Positions 43,848 to 53,700 of a stretch of DNA of 54,708 nt are shown piece after piece (position 1 is the stretch's first letter; each line of letters opens with the position of its first letter). Source of the stretch: an uncultured Clostridia bacterium (GTDB taxonomy: Bacteria; Bacillota; Clostridia; Christensenellales; UBA1242); the NCBI GenBank assembly GCA_944360075.1, contig CALVTE010000006.1, positions 1 through 54,708 on the forward strand, in the 5' to 3' direction. The notes below the pieces were generated by a model that was not told the DNA's origin, did not search any database, and saw only the letters and a list, made by a program, of their open reading frames with translations. Position numbers and translations under genes: made by a program.

Positions 43848-45485
43848 TTACAAAATTTTTCTCGCCCTGCTGCACGAGAAATATATCACCTGATATTTTT
43901 CAGATAATGTTTTGACAATTTGACTTGCCAAAGCAAATTTTTCGTCATCAATATTGACAAATGTGTCATCCAAAATGATTGGTGGCTTTTCTTGCTTATA
44001 AAGCTGGTCAAGCATGCCAAATCGCTGACAAATGACCACAAGGTCTTGATAGCCTCGGCTCAAAAATTGCAAATTTTTACCGCCTTTTTCGGTCATAATA
44101 AGAGCGTTCAGTTTGCTGTCAATTTTCACTTTTTCATTGGCTGAGAATTTTTCAAAAAGGGTCAAGAAATTTTCATTTAGCGGCTGAACAAACCTTTGGC
44201 TGACATTTTCTCTTGCGTTTTGCAAAAATTCAATCGCCGATTTTGTGATAGCAATTTTTTTGTTAAGAATTTCATTTTCGCTCTTCAACGCGGAGTAGTT
44301 TTGCCTTAGCAAATCAAGTTCACTCTCCAACTCTGCCAAATCATTTTGACAAGAAGCAAGCAAAAATTGGCTTTGAGCAATTTTGTTGTCAATTTCAGAT
44401 TTTTGTTGGTAAAGTTGCCCTTCGTCCACCTGTTGTTTTGGAATTAGCAACAATTTTTGCTGCAAAAGCACAATTTCTTGTTGAATTTCAATCGTCTGTT
44501 TGCTGCTTGGTTTGCTCAAAACAAAAGTCAGAATGCCAGCAACGGCAAAAACCAACCCGACACCTATCCCCAAAGCAAGAGAAATTACTTTTGCAAGAGC
44601 AAGGGCAAAAAGCAGCACACCAAAGCCTATGGCAACTCCGCCAAGCAGCAGTTGTTTGACAGGTTTGCTGCCTTTTGAAAGTTCTTCAGCCAGCTGCAAA
44701 TTCTTTTGGTTTAATGACTGCTCCAAAGTCTGCCTTTTCTCGTTTTGACTTTTCTGCTCTTTGACAATTTCAGTCTGTTTTTCAAAATGTTTTAAAAAGT
44801 CTTCATTCTCACTTTGCAACTTTTGGGCTTGCTTTTGCAACTGGGTTTCTTGGCTCTGCTTTTGTAAAATTTTGTCTTGCGCCTGCTCTATGTTTGAAAC
44901 AAGCGCATTGATTTGAAAAGGCTTTGCAAGTTGCGAGACCAAACTTTTTCGTTTTTTCTCAAGCAGACTTATGGCCTGCTCAACCTTTTCTGCATCGTTG
45001 TTATACTTTTCAATTCCAGCCAGCGCAGCCACAACTTCATCTGTGGCAAGACTTTGAATGTCTGACTGCACAAAAAAGGTGGAAACGGAAAAAGTCTCCT
45101 CTCCAATGCCAAAAATTTGCTCTCCAAAATTTGTATCAAAATTTTTGCAAACCTTGTTGGTTTTAAGGTCAACCACCTGAAAAAAATCTTCTTCGGGAGT
45201 TTTGCCAAAAGTTCGAAAAATCTGATATTTTCCATCGCCTATCTTGGCCGTCAGATTTCCGCCATAAACTCCACCCTGCCAAGGCTCAAAACGGCTCCGC
45301 TGTGATTGAAAATCCTTTTTTCGCCCCTTTGCTTCCATTCCGTAGAGCATAGCTTTTATAAAAGCCGACAAGGTGCTTTTCCCCCAGCCATTTTGGTGAA
45401 CAAACTGGTTGACACCATCCACAAAAGAGATGTCAAAATTTGAAAATTTCCCAAAATTTTCAATGTGCAAACTCAGTATTTTCAT
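43848..45485 (-). CDS. yhaN: YhaN/SbcC-like AAA ATPase with membrane hairpin
   Basis: A 545-residue SMC/Rad50-type ATPase. The N-terminal part has FGKFSNFDISF and a P-loop HQNGWGKST, where the usual first Gly is His. Two coiled-coil arms follow, interrupted by a hydrophobic hairpin (LLLGGVAIGFGVLLFALALA, then LALGIGVGLVFAVAGILTFVL) typical of YhaN proteins. The C-terminal half has the signature FLSRGYQDLV and Walker B PPIILDDTFVNID. It is short for the family (often 700-1000 residues), so the coiled coil is reduced. Its start overlaps the yhaO-like gene by 4 nt; together they should form a membrane-associated Mre11-Rad50-like nuclease. Confidence 0.78.
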   Translation of the reverse strand: MKILSLHIENFGKFSNFDISFVDGVNQFVHQNGWGKSTLSAFIKAMLYGMEAKGRKKDFQSQRSRFEPWQGGVYGGNLTAKIGDGKYQIFRTFGKTPEEDFFQVVDLKTNKVCKNFDTNFGEQIFGIGEETFSVSTFFVQSDIQSLATDEVVAALAGIEKYNNDAEKVEQAISLLEKKRKSLVSQLAKPFQINALVSNIEQAQDKILQKQSQETQLQKQAQKLQSENEDFLKHFEKQTEIVKEQKSQNEKRQTLEQSLNQKNLQLAEELSKGSKPVKQLLLGGVAIGFGVLLFALALAKVISLALGIGVGLVFAVAGILTFVLSKPSSKQTIEIQQEIVLLQQKLLLIPKQQVDEGQLYQQKSEIDNKIAQSQFLLASCQNDLAELESELDLLRQNYSALKSENEILNKKIAITKSAIEFLQNARENVSQRFVQPLNENFLTLFEKFSANEKVKIDSKLNALIMTEKGGKNLQFLSRGYQDLVVICQRFGMLDQLYKQEKPPIILDDTFVNIDDEKFALASQIVKTLSEKYQVIYFSCSRARKIL

Positions 45486-46492
45486 ATCGACAAATCATCT
45501 CCTTGCAGCGCTTCAATTCCAATTCGTAAAATTTTGTTTTTGTCTTCTTCAGACAACTCGCTCTCTTCCACCAGCTTGATAAATTCAGCCTTAAAAGAAA
45601 GAACTTCATTCTTGTATTTTTCAAGGTCGATTTTGATTTTTGTTTTGTCAACTAATTCTATGTAAAAGCCTTGATAGTCTGAGCCGAGCTTGTCAAAATC
45701 AAACTCTTGCCCCTCTTGATAGTAACCGCGAAGCACCACCCTGATAATGTTTTGCTTCTGGCCAGAAACAAGTTTTTTTAGTTCCTCTTTCAACTGTTGC
45801 ATATCGCAAATGTCTGAAATTGAAAAATCCAAAATCTTAAAATTGCGTTGCGCTAAAGGCTGAAAATGCGGCTTAAAATCCTCGTTTACAATGATATAGC
45901 CCTTTTGCCCACACTCGTCAAATCCGTTTGCAAAAAGAGCGCCGCTGTAGGCAAGAGTGGTTTGCCCAGACTGCCCCTGCCAAAAACTATGCTCATGACC
46001 AAGTGCAACATAATCAAATTTTTCTGTCAACAACTTTTCTATCTCAAGATAATCATTGTCAGCTTTGTTTGACACAGAGCCATGCAAAAGAAGAACATTC
46101 TTCTTGCTTTTGTCAAAATCTTTATAATTTTGACTTGCGCACCAAAAATCAACGTTTTCAGTGCGGAAAACCTTGTTTGACTCGTCTAGAATATGAAAAT
46201 TTGCTGGCGCATCAGACAACATCGCCCTTTCATCATGATTGCCCTTAACATACAAAACAGGCTTTGCAAAATTTTCAACTTGCTGCCAAAAGGCCTTTTT
46301 TAGTTTTGACGAAACAAAATTTGAGTGGAAAAGATCGCCGCAAACAAGCACTATGTCACAGGGTTGAGAAAAAACTTCTGCAAGGGCTTGAATATGCTCT
46401 TGCGCCAAAACTTTTTGTTTGTCTGAAGGCAGCTTCAAATTTTTTGCCCCCAAATGCAAATCGGCCATATGCAAAATTGTTTTAACTATCAT
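45482..46492 (-). CDS. yhaO: YhaO/SbcD-like metallophosphoesterase nuclease
   Basis: A 336-residue Mre11-family enzyme. Its metal-binding motifs are DLHLGAK, GDLFHS, GNHDE, HGSVSN and GHEHSF, in the right order, so the nuclease is probably active with two metal ions. The C-terminal part (about 235-336) is an adaptor for the ATPase. The downstream YhaN-like gene overlaps by ATGA, implying a complex for DNA-end processing or repair. The ATG at 46492 has no Shine-Dalgarno and lies 6 nt from an extended -10 box, so a leaderless mRNA is predicted; M9 is an alternative start just before the first metal motif. Confidence 0.85.
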   Translation of the reverse strand: MIVKTILHMADLHLGAKNLKLPSDKQKVLAQEHIQALAEVFSQPCDIVLVCGDLFHSNFVSSKLKKAFWQQVENFAKPVLYVKGNHDERAMLSDAPANFHILDESNKVFRTENVDFWCASQNYKDFDKSKKNVLLLHGSVSNKADNDYLEIEKLLTEKFDYVALGHEHSFWQGQSGQTTLAYSGALFANGFDECGQKGYIIVNEDFKPHFQPLAQRNFKILDFSISDICDMQQLKEELKKLVSGQKQNIIRVVLRGYYQEGQEFDFDKLGSDYQGFYIELVDKTKIKIDLEKYKNEVLSFKAEFIKLVEESELSEEDKNKILRIGIEALQGDDLSI

Positions 46493-46498
46493 AAAAGC

Positions 46499-46526
46499 AT
46501 TATATCACAAAACTTTTCTAAAACAA
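46499..46526 (-). promoter_or_regulatory. yhaO-yhaN promoter, leaderless type
   Basis: Minus-strand TTGTTT (46526-46521), a 16-nt spacer and an extended -10 TGATATAAT with TATAAT at 46504-46499, only 6 nt before the ATG. Confidence 0.55.
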
Positions 46527-46533
46527 AATCATT

Positions 46534-46558
46534 TAAAAAAGAAGGCTTACAGCCTTCT
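46534..46558 (-). terminator. terminator of the membrane beta-solenoid gene
   Basis: In minus-strand RNA, AGAAGGC (46558-46552) pairs with GCCTTCT (46546-46540), followed by U. The stop codon of the gene sits in the loop. Confidence 0.8.
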
Positions 46559-47959
46559 GAGTGTGATAGCCCCGTCAGTTGAGAGAGAGTTTTGAGTTCC
46601 TCCGCCATTGACAAACAACGGATTTGTCAAATTTTCTTGATAATCTTGCGCTTGCACATCTTTTCGCTCTTTGCCCTGCGAGTTGTAAAAACTTACTGTA
46701 AAGCTAGATTGAGGGCTGTAATTTAGCGTGATGCTGCCCTTGATAGACTTGGCCACAATCTGGTTTTGCATAGCCAAATTGCCATCTATATTGATATTTG
46801 CACTTTCGCTGACCAAATTGATTTCCCCCTCAGTGTTTGCAAGCGAAACATTGATTGCGCCCTGCTTTGTTTCCAGCCAAGACCCTGCAGCCAATTTGTC
46901 GATGTTAAGCTGAGAATTGTCTGAAATTATAAAAATTTTAGCTTTTGTGGCATCGCCAATTGTCACATTGCTGTTGTTTGCAAAAGGCAAACTCACCAGC
47001 CCAGAGGCTTTGTCTATTGTGATGTTTGCGCCGTCAAACTTGTTGACCAAATCGTTTGCCTGCATATAGCCATGGAAATTTTGAATATCCATCGTTGAAT
47101 TTTTTGTTTTTACATTGACATTGCAATCAACATCTGTTGCAGAAAAACTGCCACCTGTCAAATTATAATTGACAACAGCCCCTTTGCCGCCAGATATGTT
47201 TGCAAATTCAAAACTTCCATTTTCCCCTGAAATATTCAAGGTTGCCTCATCTGCCAAAGTGATGTCTTTTGATGAACGGAAAGAGCCGTTTTCGTTGGTC
47301 ACTGAAAGGTGTGAGAAATTGCAATCCAAATATTTGCCAATAAGAATCGAGCCGGTTTGAGTGTGCAAAGTCACATCGCTAAAATTATAGTAGGTGTCTT
47401 CTTCAGTTAAAAGTTTTTGTCCGCCACCCAAGATGATTGAGCCCGCGTCTGTGCTCACACTCAGCGAGTTTGTCACATTTATCACCTCATCCTTTGGCAA
47501 CAAAATTTTGACATAGCAGTTGTTGTTAAAATAAATCCAGCCTTCAGCATTAGTCACATTGATTGACAAAAGCGCTCTAGAATTTTCTTGCACCGAGTAT
47601 TCTATGTTATAAGAAAATTGAGTGCTTTGATCGGCTTTTGCAAAGCCTGTTTGATAATTTTCGATTCTGATGGTTGTTTTTTCAATGCTTTGGTCGCGCA
47701 TAATCTCAAAATTTATCAAATTGCCATCCACAACAATGTCGGTCGCCTTTGAAAGGTCGATATCTTCAGCATTTTGGCCGTCAGCTGTCACTTCGTCCAC
47801 CCGATATTCTCTGACTTGAGAAAAATACTTCAGCCCAAGCAAATTCATGCCCGGATTGAAAACCATAATCACTGCCAAAATGAAAAATATGGCGACAGCA
47901 AAAAGAATAAGCATCATAAGATAATACAAAAAACCTCTACGCACTTTATCGCCAGCCAT
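46547..47959 (-). CDS. membrane-anchored beta-solenoid protein, DUF4097-like
   Basis: The 470 residues have a basic N-terminus, one signal-anchor helix (about 12-35, YLMMLILFAVAIFFILAVIMVF), and then an entirely beta-rich extracytoplasmic part. Short repeats such as NVTNSLSVSTDAGSIILGG, NENGSFRSSKDITLADEATLNISGENGSF and GAINVSLANTEGEINLVSE form a solenoid of the DUF4097/adhesin kind. There is no catalytic motif. The start has GGGGGA upstream and a TATAAT box near 47983. It is a third solenoid protein in the window, along with the GLUG and bactofilin-like ones. It probably acts at the cell surface as a scaffold or sensor; this is inference. Confidence 0.6.
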   Translation of the reverse strand: MAGDKVRRGFLYYLMMLILFAVAIFFILAVIMVFNPGMNLLGLKYFSQVREYRVDEVTADGQNAEDIDLSKATDIVVDGNLINFEIMRDQSIEKTTIRIENYQTGFAKADQSTQFSYNIEYSVQENSRALLSINVTNAEGWIYFNNNCYVKILLPKDEVINVTNSLSVSTDAGSIILGGGQKLLTEEDTYYNFSDVTLHTQTGSILIGKYLDCNFSHLSVTNENGSFRSSKDITLADEATLNISGENGSFEFANISGGKGAVVNYNLTGGSFSATDVDCNVNVKTKNSTMDIQNFHGYMQANDLVNKFDGANITIDKASGLVSLPFANNSNVTIGDATKAKIFIISDNSQLNIDKLAAGSWLETKQGAINVSLANTEGEINLVSESANINIDGNLAMQNQIVAKSIKGSITLNYSPQSSFTVSFYNSQGKERKDVQAQDYQENLTNPLFVNGGGTQNSLSTDGAITLRRL

Positions 47960-48029
47960 AATTCCCCCTTTTTATAAAACGATTATAACACAATAATAGC
48001 AAATAATCAATAGTTTTTAAAAAACAGCT

Positions 48030-49844
48030 TCAATCAAGCACAGCCTTTATCCTTCGGATGCCGCTTGAAGACGATTCTTCTTTTATGATTTTGAAATGGT
48101 GCAGCTCTTTTGTGTTTTCAGCATGAGGGCCGCCGCAAATTTCTTTGCTGACATCTCCGATTGAAAAAACTTTAACTTCCTGCCCATATTTATTAGTGAA
48201 AGTCCCATGCGCGCCGCTCTCTTTGGCCTGCTCATAACTCATCACTTGGCATTTGACTGGAAGAGCTTTTTCGATGGCATCGTTGACAAAATCTTCAACG
48301 GCCTTGATTTCTTCCGACGTCATTTTATGGTCGAGATTAAAATCAAAACGCAAACGCTCTGGAGTTATGTTTGAGCCTTTTTGAACAACATCTTTGCCAT
48401 AAAAATGCTGCAATGCAGCCAAAAGCAAATGGGTGGCTGTATGCAAGTGAGCAGACTGTTTTGACGTGTCTGCCAAACCGCCCTTAAACATTCCCGCGGT
48501 GGCCTGACGAGATTTTTCTTGATGCTCTTTAAACATATTTTCAAAGCCTTCTCGGTCGACCTTATAACCCCGTTCTTTGGCAAGTTCTTCTGTCAATTCA
48601 AGCGGAAAGCCAAAGGTGTCGTAAAGGCGGAAAGCGCTTTTGCCGCTGATGATATTTTCAACCTTTTCACCTGTCCTGCTTGCAAACTCTTTGTGCCTTT
48701 CAATGCCCGAGATAACCTTGTTGAATTCTTTGTGCCCTTCTTCAATGGCCTTTGAAAATTTTGCAACTTCCTTCAAAAGTTCATCTTTTATAAATTGCCT
48801 GTTTTGTTTTATATCTTGATAATCTTGCCCGTATTCGTCCACGTAAATATCCACAATATCGGCAAAAAGGTCACTGTTAAATCCAATATTTCTGCTGCAG
48901 TTGACCGCTCTTCGAATAAATCTGCGCAAAATATAGCCCTGCCCAACATTTGAAGGCACAACTCCTTTTGCATCGCCAAGAATAAAAGTGGATGAACGCA
49001 AATGGTCTGTGATGATGCGATAAGACCTTGTTGCCCACTCGCTTTCTTCATATTTGACGTTAGCTTTTTGGTTGATAAAATCAATCACCCTTTTCAAACA
49101 TCCACTGTCATACACGCTTTTCGCACCGTTTAATATGGCAACCGTTCGCTCAAGCCCCATTCCTGTGTCGATGTTTGGTCTTTCAAGTTTTTCAGCCCTT
49201 TCGCCAGCATTTTTGACCACATATTGCATAAAAACATCGTTCCAAATTTCAAGATATTTGCCGCAGTCGCAACTTGGCGAGCAATCTTTGCTGCATTTTT
49301 CTTTGCCAGTGTCATAAAACATTTCGCTGTCTGGCCCACAAGGCCCAACACCGCCACCAAGCGCCCACCAATTATCCTTGCTGGTGAAAAAGATTTCTTT
49401 TATTCCGCATTCTTTCCAAGCCTGAAAAGCTTCTTCATCCTTTGGCGCAACATCGTTTCCGGCAAAAACAGTCACAGCCAATCGGTTTTTGTCAAGGCCA
49501 AGATATTCTGGACTGGTCAAAAATTCATAGCTGAGTTTTATCATCTCTTTTTTATTGCACTGACCAAGAGTCCAATTTCCGAGCATTTCAAAAAAGGTAA
49601 GGTGGCTGCCGTCACCCACCGAATCAATGTCGCTTGTTCTGATGCAGCGTTGAACGTCATAAATTTTATCGCCCGCTGGGTGTTTTTCTCCCAAGAGATA
49701 AGGCACTAGCGGATGCATACCTGCTGTTGTGAAAAGCACAGTTGGGTCGTTTTCTGGTATGATAGAAAACCCCTCAATTTTTTTAAAGCCATGTTTTTCA
49801 AAAAATTTAAACCATTTTTCTTTTAGTTGTCTGTCTGTAATCAT
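48030..49844 (-). CDS. alaS: compact alanyl-tRNA synthetase without C-Ala domain
   Basis: The ATG at 49844 is preferred (AAAGGGAAAATT upstream); the longer frame runs into the promoter. The 604-residue class II synthetase has motif 1 (HPLVPYLLG), motif 2 (TFFEMLGNWTLG), motif 3 (GLERTVA), the tRNA-recognition helical domain and the editing domain. The editing domain retains all zinc ligands (H468, H472, C570, H574), so clearance of Ser/Gly-tRNA-Ala is likely. The family is usually 850-900 residues; the C-terminal coiled coil and DHHA1 (C-Ala) domain, which aid dimerisation and tRNA capture, are absent. The end is a clean stop, not a frameshift, and no downstream piece encodes the rest. Confidence 0.92.
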   Translation of the reverse strand: MITDRQLKEKWFKFFEKHGFKKIEGFSIIPENDPTVLFTTAGMHPLVPYLLGEKHPAGDKIYDVQRCIRTSDIDSVGDGSHLTFFEMLGNWTLGQCNKKEMIKLSYEFLTSPEYLGLDKNRLAVTVFAGNDVAPKDEEAFQAWKECGIKEIFFTSKDNWWALGGGVGPCGPDSEMFYDTGKEKCSKDCSPSCDCGKYLEIWNDVFMQYVVKNAGERAEKLERPNIDTGMGLERTVAILNGAKSVYDSGCLKRVIDFINQKANVKYEESEWATRSYRIITDHLRSSTFILGDAKGVVPSNVGQGYILRRFIRRAVNCSRNIGFNSDLFADIVDIYVDEYGQDYQDIKQNRQFIKDELLKEVAKFSKAIEEGHKEFNKVISGIERHKEFASRTGEKVENIISGKSAFRLYDTFGFPLELTEELAKERGYKVDREGFENMFKEHQEKSRQATAGMFKGGLADTSKQSAHLHTATHLLLAALQHFYGKDVVQKGSNITPERLRFDFNLDHKMTSEEIKAVEDFVNDAIEKALPVKCQVMSYEQAKESGAHGTFTNKYGQEVKVFSIGDVSKEICGGPHAENTKELHHFKIIKEESSSSGIRRIKAVLD

Positions 49845-49867
49845 AATTTTCCCTTTTTTCAACGAAG

Positions 49868-49897
49868 ATTTTATCACATTGCCAACTCTTTTGGCAA
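49868..49897 (-). promoter_or_regulatory. alaS promoter with overlapping palindrome
   Basis: Minus-strand TTGCCA (49897-49892), an 18-nt spacer and TAAAAT (49873-49868). TTGCCAA-ctctt-TTGGCAA (49879-49897 as read on plus) is a perfect inverted repeat covering the -35 box and half of the spacer, a candidate operator. The leader is too short for a T-box. Confidence 0.5.
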
Positions 49898-49928
49898 GTC
49901 AAATTCGGCCTTTTATGCCAAAATCTTT

Positions 49929-50657
49929 TCAATATTGCACTTTTTTTAGGTATAGCCCTTGCGGCGGCATCGTTCTTCCGCTCATAGAGCGCTGTCCACT
50001 TTTAAGCGCCAGCAAAATTTTTTCTTTGCTCAGTTTGCCCAAACTGTAATCCACCATTGACCCTACCAAAATTCTGACCATGTTCATAAGAAAGCCATTG
50101 CCTGTGATTTCAAAAACAATATTGCTTTTCTTTTTTGTGATCTCGATCGAATAAATTTTTCTGACAAAATTTTGCGCGCTTGTTTGGCTGCTGCAAAAAC
50201 CTTTAAAATCATGCTCTCCCATAAACACAGAAGCAATCTCTTCAAGTTTTGGCAGGCTGAGATTTTTGATAAATGCCGCTCGGTTTGCCAAAAAGCAGTT
50301 TCTTTCTCCCGTGCAAATTTTGTATAGATATGTTTTTGCCTTTGCATCAAACCTGGCATGAAAATCCTCTGGCACTTTTTTTGCCGATAAAATTTGAATG
50401 TCTGGCGGCAAAATTCTGTTTAAAATCATCTTTATTTTGTTTGTCGGGCAACTATTGTCAACATCAAAGTGAGCCATCTGCCCAAGAGCGTGTACTCCTG
50501 CATCAGTTCTTCCGCTTGCAAAAACTTCGGTTTGAATTTTAAAAGCTGACAAAATTGCCTTTTCAATTTCGCCCTGCACCGTTCTCAAGCCATCCTGCCT
50601 TTGCCAACCATGAAAATTTGTGCCATCATAGGCAATTTTTAACAAAATTCTTTTCAT
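49929..50657 (-). CDS. truA: tRNA pseudouridine synthase A
   Basis: A 242-residue enzyme that makes pseudouridine at positions 38-40 of the tRNA anticodon stem. The catalytic Asp lies in GRTDAGVHALGQ (about residue 52). YDGTNFHGWQRQ, FHARFDAKAKTYLYKI and NGFLMNMVRILVGSM are the family blocks. The length is normal. I start at the ATG at 50657; the TTG five codons upstream lies in the -10 region. There is no Shine-Dalgarno, and the ATG is 6 nt after TATAAT, so a leaderless message is expected. alaS lies downstream on the same strand with its own promoter. Confidence 0.93.
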   Translation of the reverse strand: MKRILLKIAYDGTNFHGWQRQDGLRTVQGEIEKAILSAFKIQTEVFASGRTDAGVHALGQMAHFDVDNSCPTNKIKMILNRILPPDIQILSAKKVPEDFHARFDAKAKTYLYKICTGERNCFLANRAAFIKNLSLPKLEEIASVFMGEHDFKGFCSSQTSAQNFVRKIYSIEITKKKSNIVFEITGNGFLMNMVRILVGSMVDYSLGKLSKEKILLALKSGQRSMSGRTMPPQGLYLKKVQY

Positions 50658-50663
50658 GTTTTT

Positions 50664-50692
50664 ATTATACAAAATTTAGCCCTTCTCTGCAA
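50664..50692 (-). promoter_or_regulatory. truA promoter, leaderless type
   Basis: Minus-strand TTGCAG (50692-50687), a 17-nt spacer and TATAAT (50669-50664), then 6 nt (AAAAAC) to the ATG. Confidence 0.6.
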
Positions 50693-50722
50693 GTTTTTTG
50701 GCTTTGATTTCCAACTTTTCGT

Positions 50723-50752
50723 TTGACATTTTATCGGAAAAAAATATATACT
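50723..50752 (+). promoter_or_regulatory. nifJ promoter
   Basis: TTGACA (50723-50728), an 18-nt spacer and TATACT (50747-50752). The predicted start near 50759 leaves a leader of about 15 nt and rules out the in-frame start inside the -35 box. Confidence 0.7.
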
Positions 50753-50773
50753 AAAATCGAGGTTTATATTAAG

Positions 50774-53700
50774 ATGAAAAAAATTATTGACGGCGCCACA
50801 GCCGCAGCAACAATTGCTTACAAACTAAGTCAAATCATCCCTATTTATCCCATCACTCCCTCTTCGCCTATGGCTGAATTTGCAAGCGAGCAAAGTTCAA
50901 AGCAAATCAAAAATGTGTTTGGTCAAGATGTCAAAGTGATTGAAATGCAATCGGAAGGCGGGGTGAGTGGTTTGCTGCACGGAGCAGCCCTTTCTGGGGC
51001 GCTGGGCAGCACTTTCACCTCGTCACAGGGGCTGCTTTTGATGCTGCCAAATTTATACAAACTTGCCGGCGAAAATTTGCCCGCCGTCATTCATGTTGGC
51101 GCAAGAGCAGTTGCCTCTCATGCCCTTTCAATTTTTGGCGACCATAGCGATGTTATGTCAGTCCGCTCAAGCGGAGTTGTTATGCTTTGCAGCGACAGCG
51201 TTCAAGCAAGCCACGACCTTGCCCTTGCCGCGCATCTTTTGGCGCTAAAATCTTCTTTGCCCGTGCTTCATTTTATGGACGGATTTCGCTCGACGCATGA
51301 AATTCAAAAAATCGAGGTTTTTGAAGACGAAAGCATAAAAATCTTGGCTGAAAAAGATGTTGAAAACTTTGCAAAACGCAATCGCAACCTTCAGTTTGGC
51401 ACAGCGCAAAACCCCGACACTTTTTTCCAAAACCGCATGGCAAGAGAGGTGCTTTATCAAAACGTTGACAAAAACTTGCATGAAGTTTTTAAAAAAATTT
51501 TTGACTTATGCCACAGAAAATACCAGGCCTTTGAGTTTTATGGCAACAAAAACGCTGAAAATGTGATTGTTGCCATGGGCTCATCTTGCAAAACGATAGA
51601 AGAATACATCGACAAACATCCAAAAGAAAAAATTGGGCTTGTCAAAGTTGTGCTTTACCGACCATTTTTGAAGGAAGAATTTTTGAAAAGTCTTCCAAAA
51701 TCAGTCAAAACCATCTCCGTGCTTGACAGAACAAAGGAAAGCGGAGCTTATCCACCACTTGCCTTGGATGTGATTGCTTGTCTGCAAGAGCAAAAAAGCA
51801 GCATTGAAGTGTTGTCGGGAGTTTACGGCCTTGGCGGAAAAGAGTTCACGCCAAATTGCGTTGAAGCGGTTTATCAAAACATGAAAGGTCAAAAGAAAAA
51901 CAACTTTTCTGTTGGCATTGAAGATGACGTGACCTTCTCCTCTTTGCAACTAGAAAAATCAGAAGAAGAAGAAAAAAGTTTTAACATCAAAATTTTTGGG
52001 CTTGGCTCGGACGGCTCGGTTTCAGCAAGCAAGTCAACCATCAAAATTATCGGCCGCTGCACCGACCTTAACGTTCAGGCATATTTTGAATACGACTCAA
52101 AAAAATCAGGAAGCATTACGCAAAGTCATATCCGCCTTTCGCAAAAGCAAATCAAGTCAAGTTACCTTTTGAGTAGCGCTGATATAATTTCGATAAACAA
52201 CTTTTCTTTCGTCCACAGATACAACTGCCTTAAAGGAATAAAGAAAAATGGAATTGTGCTTTTAAACACAATTTTCACAGGCAAAGAGCTCGGCAAAGTG
52301 CTGCCAACAACTTTTGTTGAACTGCTCAAACAAAACAGCTGCAAGCTCTATGCTGTCAATGCGCAAAAACTTGCCAAAGAGCATAATCTTGGGAACAAAA
52401 TCAATATCATCATGCAAACAGCCTTGTTTGCCTGCACAAACTTGCTTCCAAAAAATCAAATTTTAGGCGAAATTGAAAGCGAAATTATTGAAAATTTTGC
52501 AGTGAAAGGCAAAAAAGTGGTTGAAAACAACATCAGTGCCGCCAAATCGGTTTTTGGAGAGGTTGAAGAAGTTGACTATTCTCGTTTTGCAGGCGCAGAC
52601 CATCAGTATGTAAAAAAAGGCAACGAGTTTTACAACAAAATCATGTCAAAACTTGAAAAACTTGAAGGCGACAGCTTGCCGGTAAGCGCTTTTAATAGTG
52701 ACGGCTCAGCTCCACTTGACACCAGCAAATATGAAAAGCGCGGCATTGCCCTAAGCCTTCCGCAATTTGTCAAAGAAAATTGCGTGCAATGCGGAATGTG
52801 CACAATCGCCTGCCCTCACTCCGCTCTGTCCAGCCTTCTTGTCAATGAAGAAGATGTGGCAGAGGCAGACCGCAAAGATTTTGCCAATGCGATAGGCTTT
52901 GAAGGCAAACTTTTCAAAATTTTGCTTTCTCCAGAAGATTGCACAGGCTGTGGTGTTTGCGCTCGCACCTGCCCTGCCATCAAAAAAGCACTTGTGCTTA
53001 CAGCGGCAGAAAAGATTTTGGAAGAGAGCAAAAAAACATACGAAAAATATTCTTGCTTGCCTTTGCAAAAACAAAACAAATTTTCAACCGACTTTGCAAA
53101 AGGTTTGCAATTTTGTCCATCTCTCTTCAAGTTTCCCGCTGCCTGTGCCGGTTGCGGACAGACGGCATACATCAAAATTTTGACTATGCTAAATGGCTCA
53201 AACATGGTCATTGCAAACGCAACAGGCTGCTCGTCAATTTATGGTGGTAGTTATGGCTTCTGCCCTTTTGCCACAGATGAAAAGGGGCAAGGCATCACTT
53301 GGGCGAACAGTTTGTTTGAGGATAATGCTGAGTTTGGACTGGGGATTGCCCTTGCTGAAAAACAAAAAAAGTCGGGCAAAAAGGTGTGGATTATTGGCGG
53401 AGACGGCTGGGCTTACGATATCGGTTATGGCGGGCTTGACCACGTGCTTGCAAGCGGCGAAAACGTCAACATTTTGGTTTTAGACAACCAATCTTACTCA
53501 AACACTGGTGGTCAGGCCAGCAAAGCAACTCCAACGGGAGCAAGCATAAAATTCAGCGAGCAAGGCAAAACTTCTCGAAAGAAAAATCTTGGGCTGATGG
53601 CGCTAAACTATAAAGACGTGTTTGTTGCCCAAATCGCACTTGGCAAAGACATGAGCCAAACAATAAAAGCGCTCAAAGCAGCGCAAGAATATCAAGGCCC

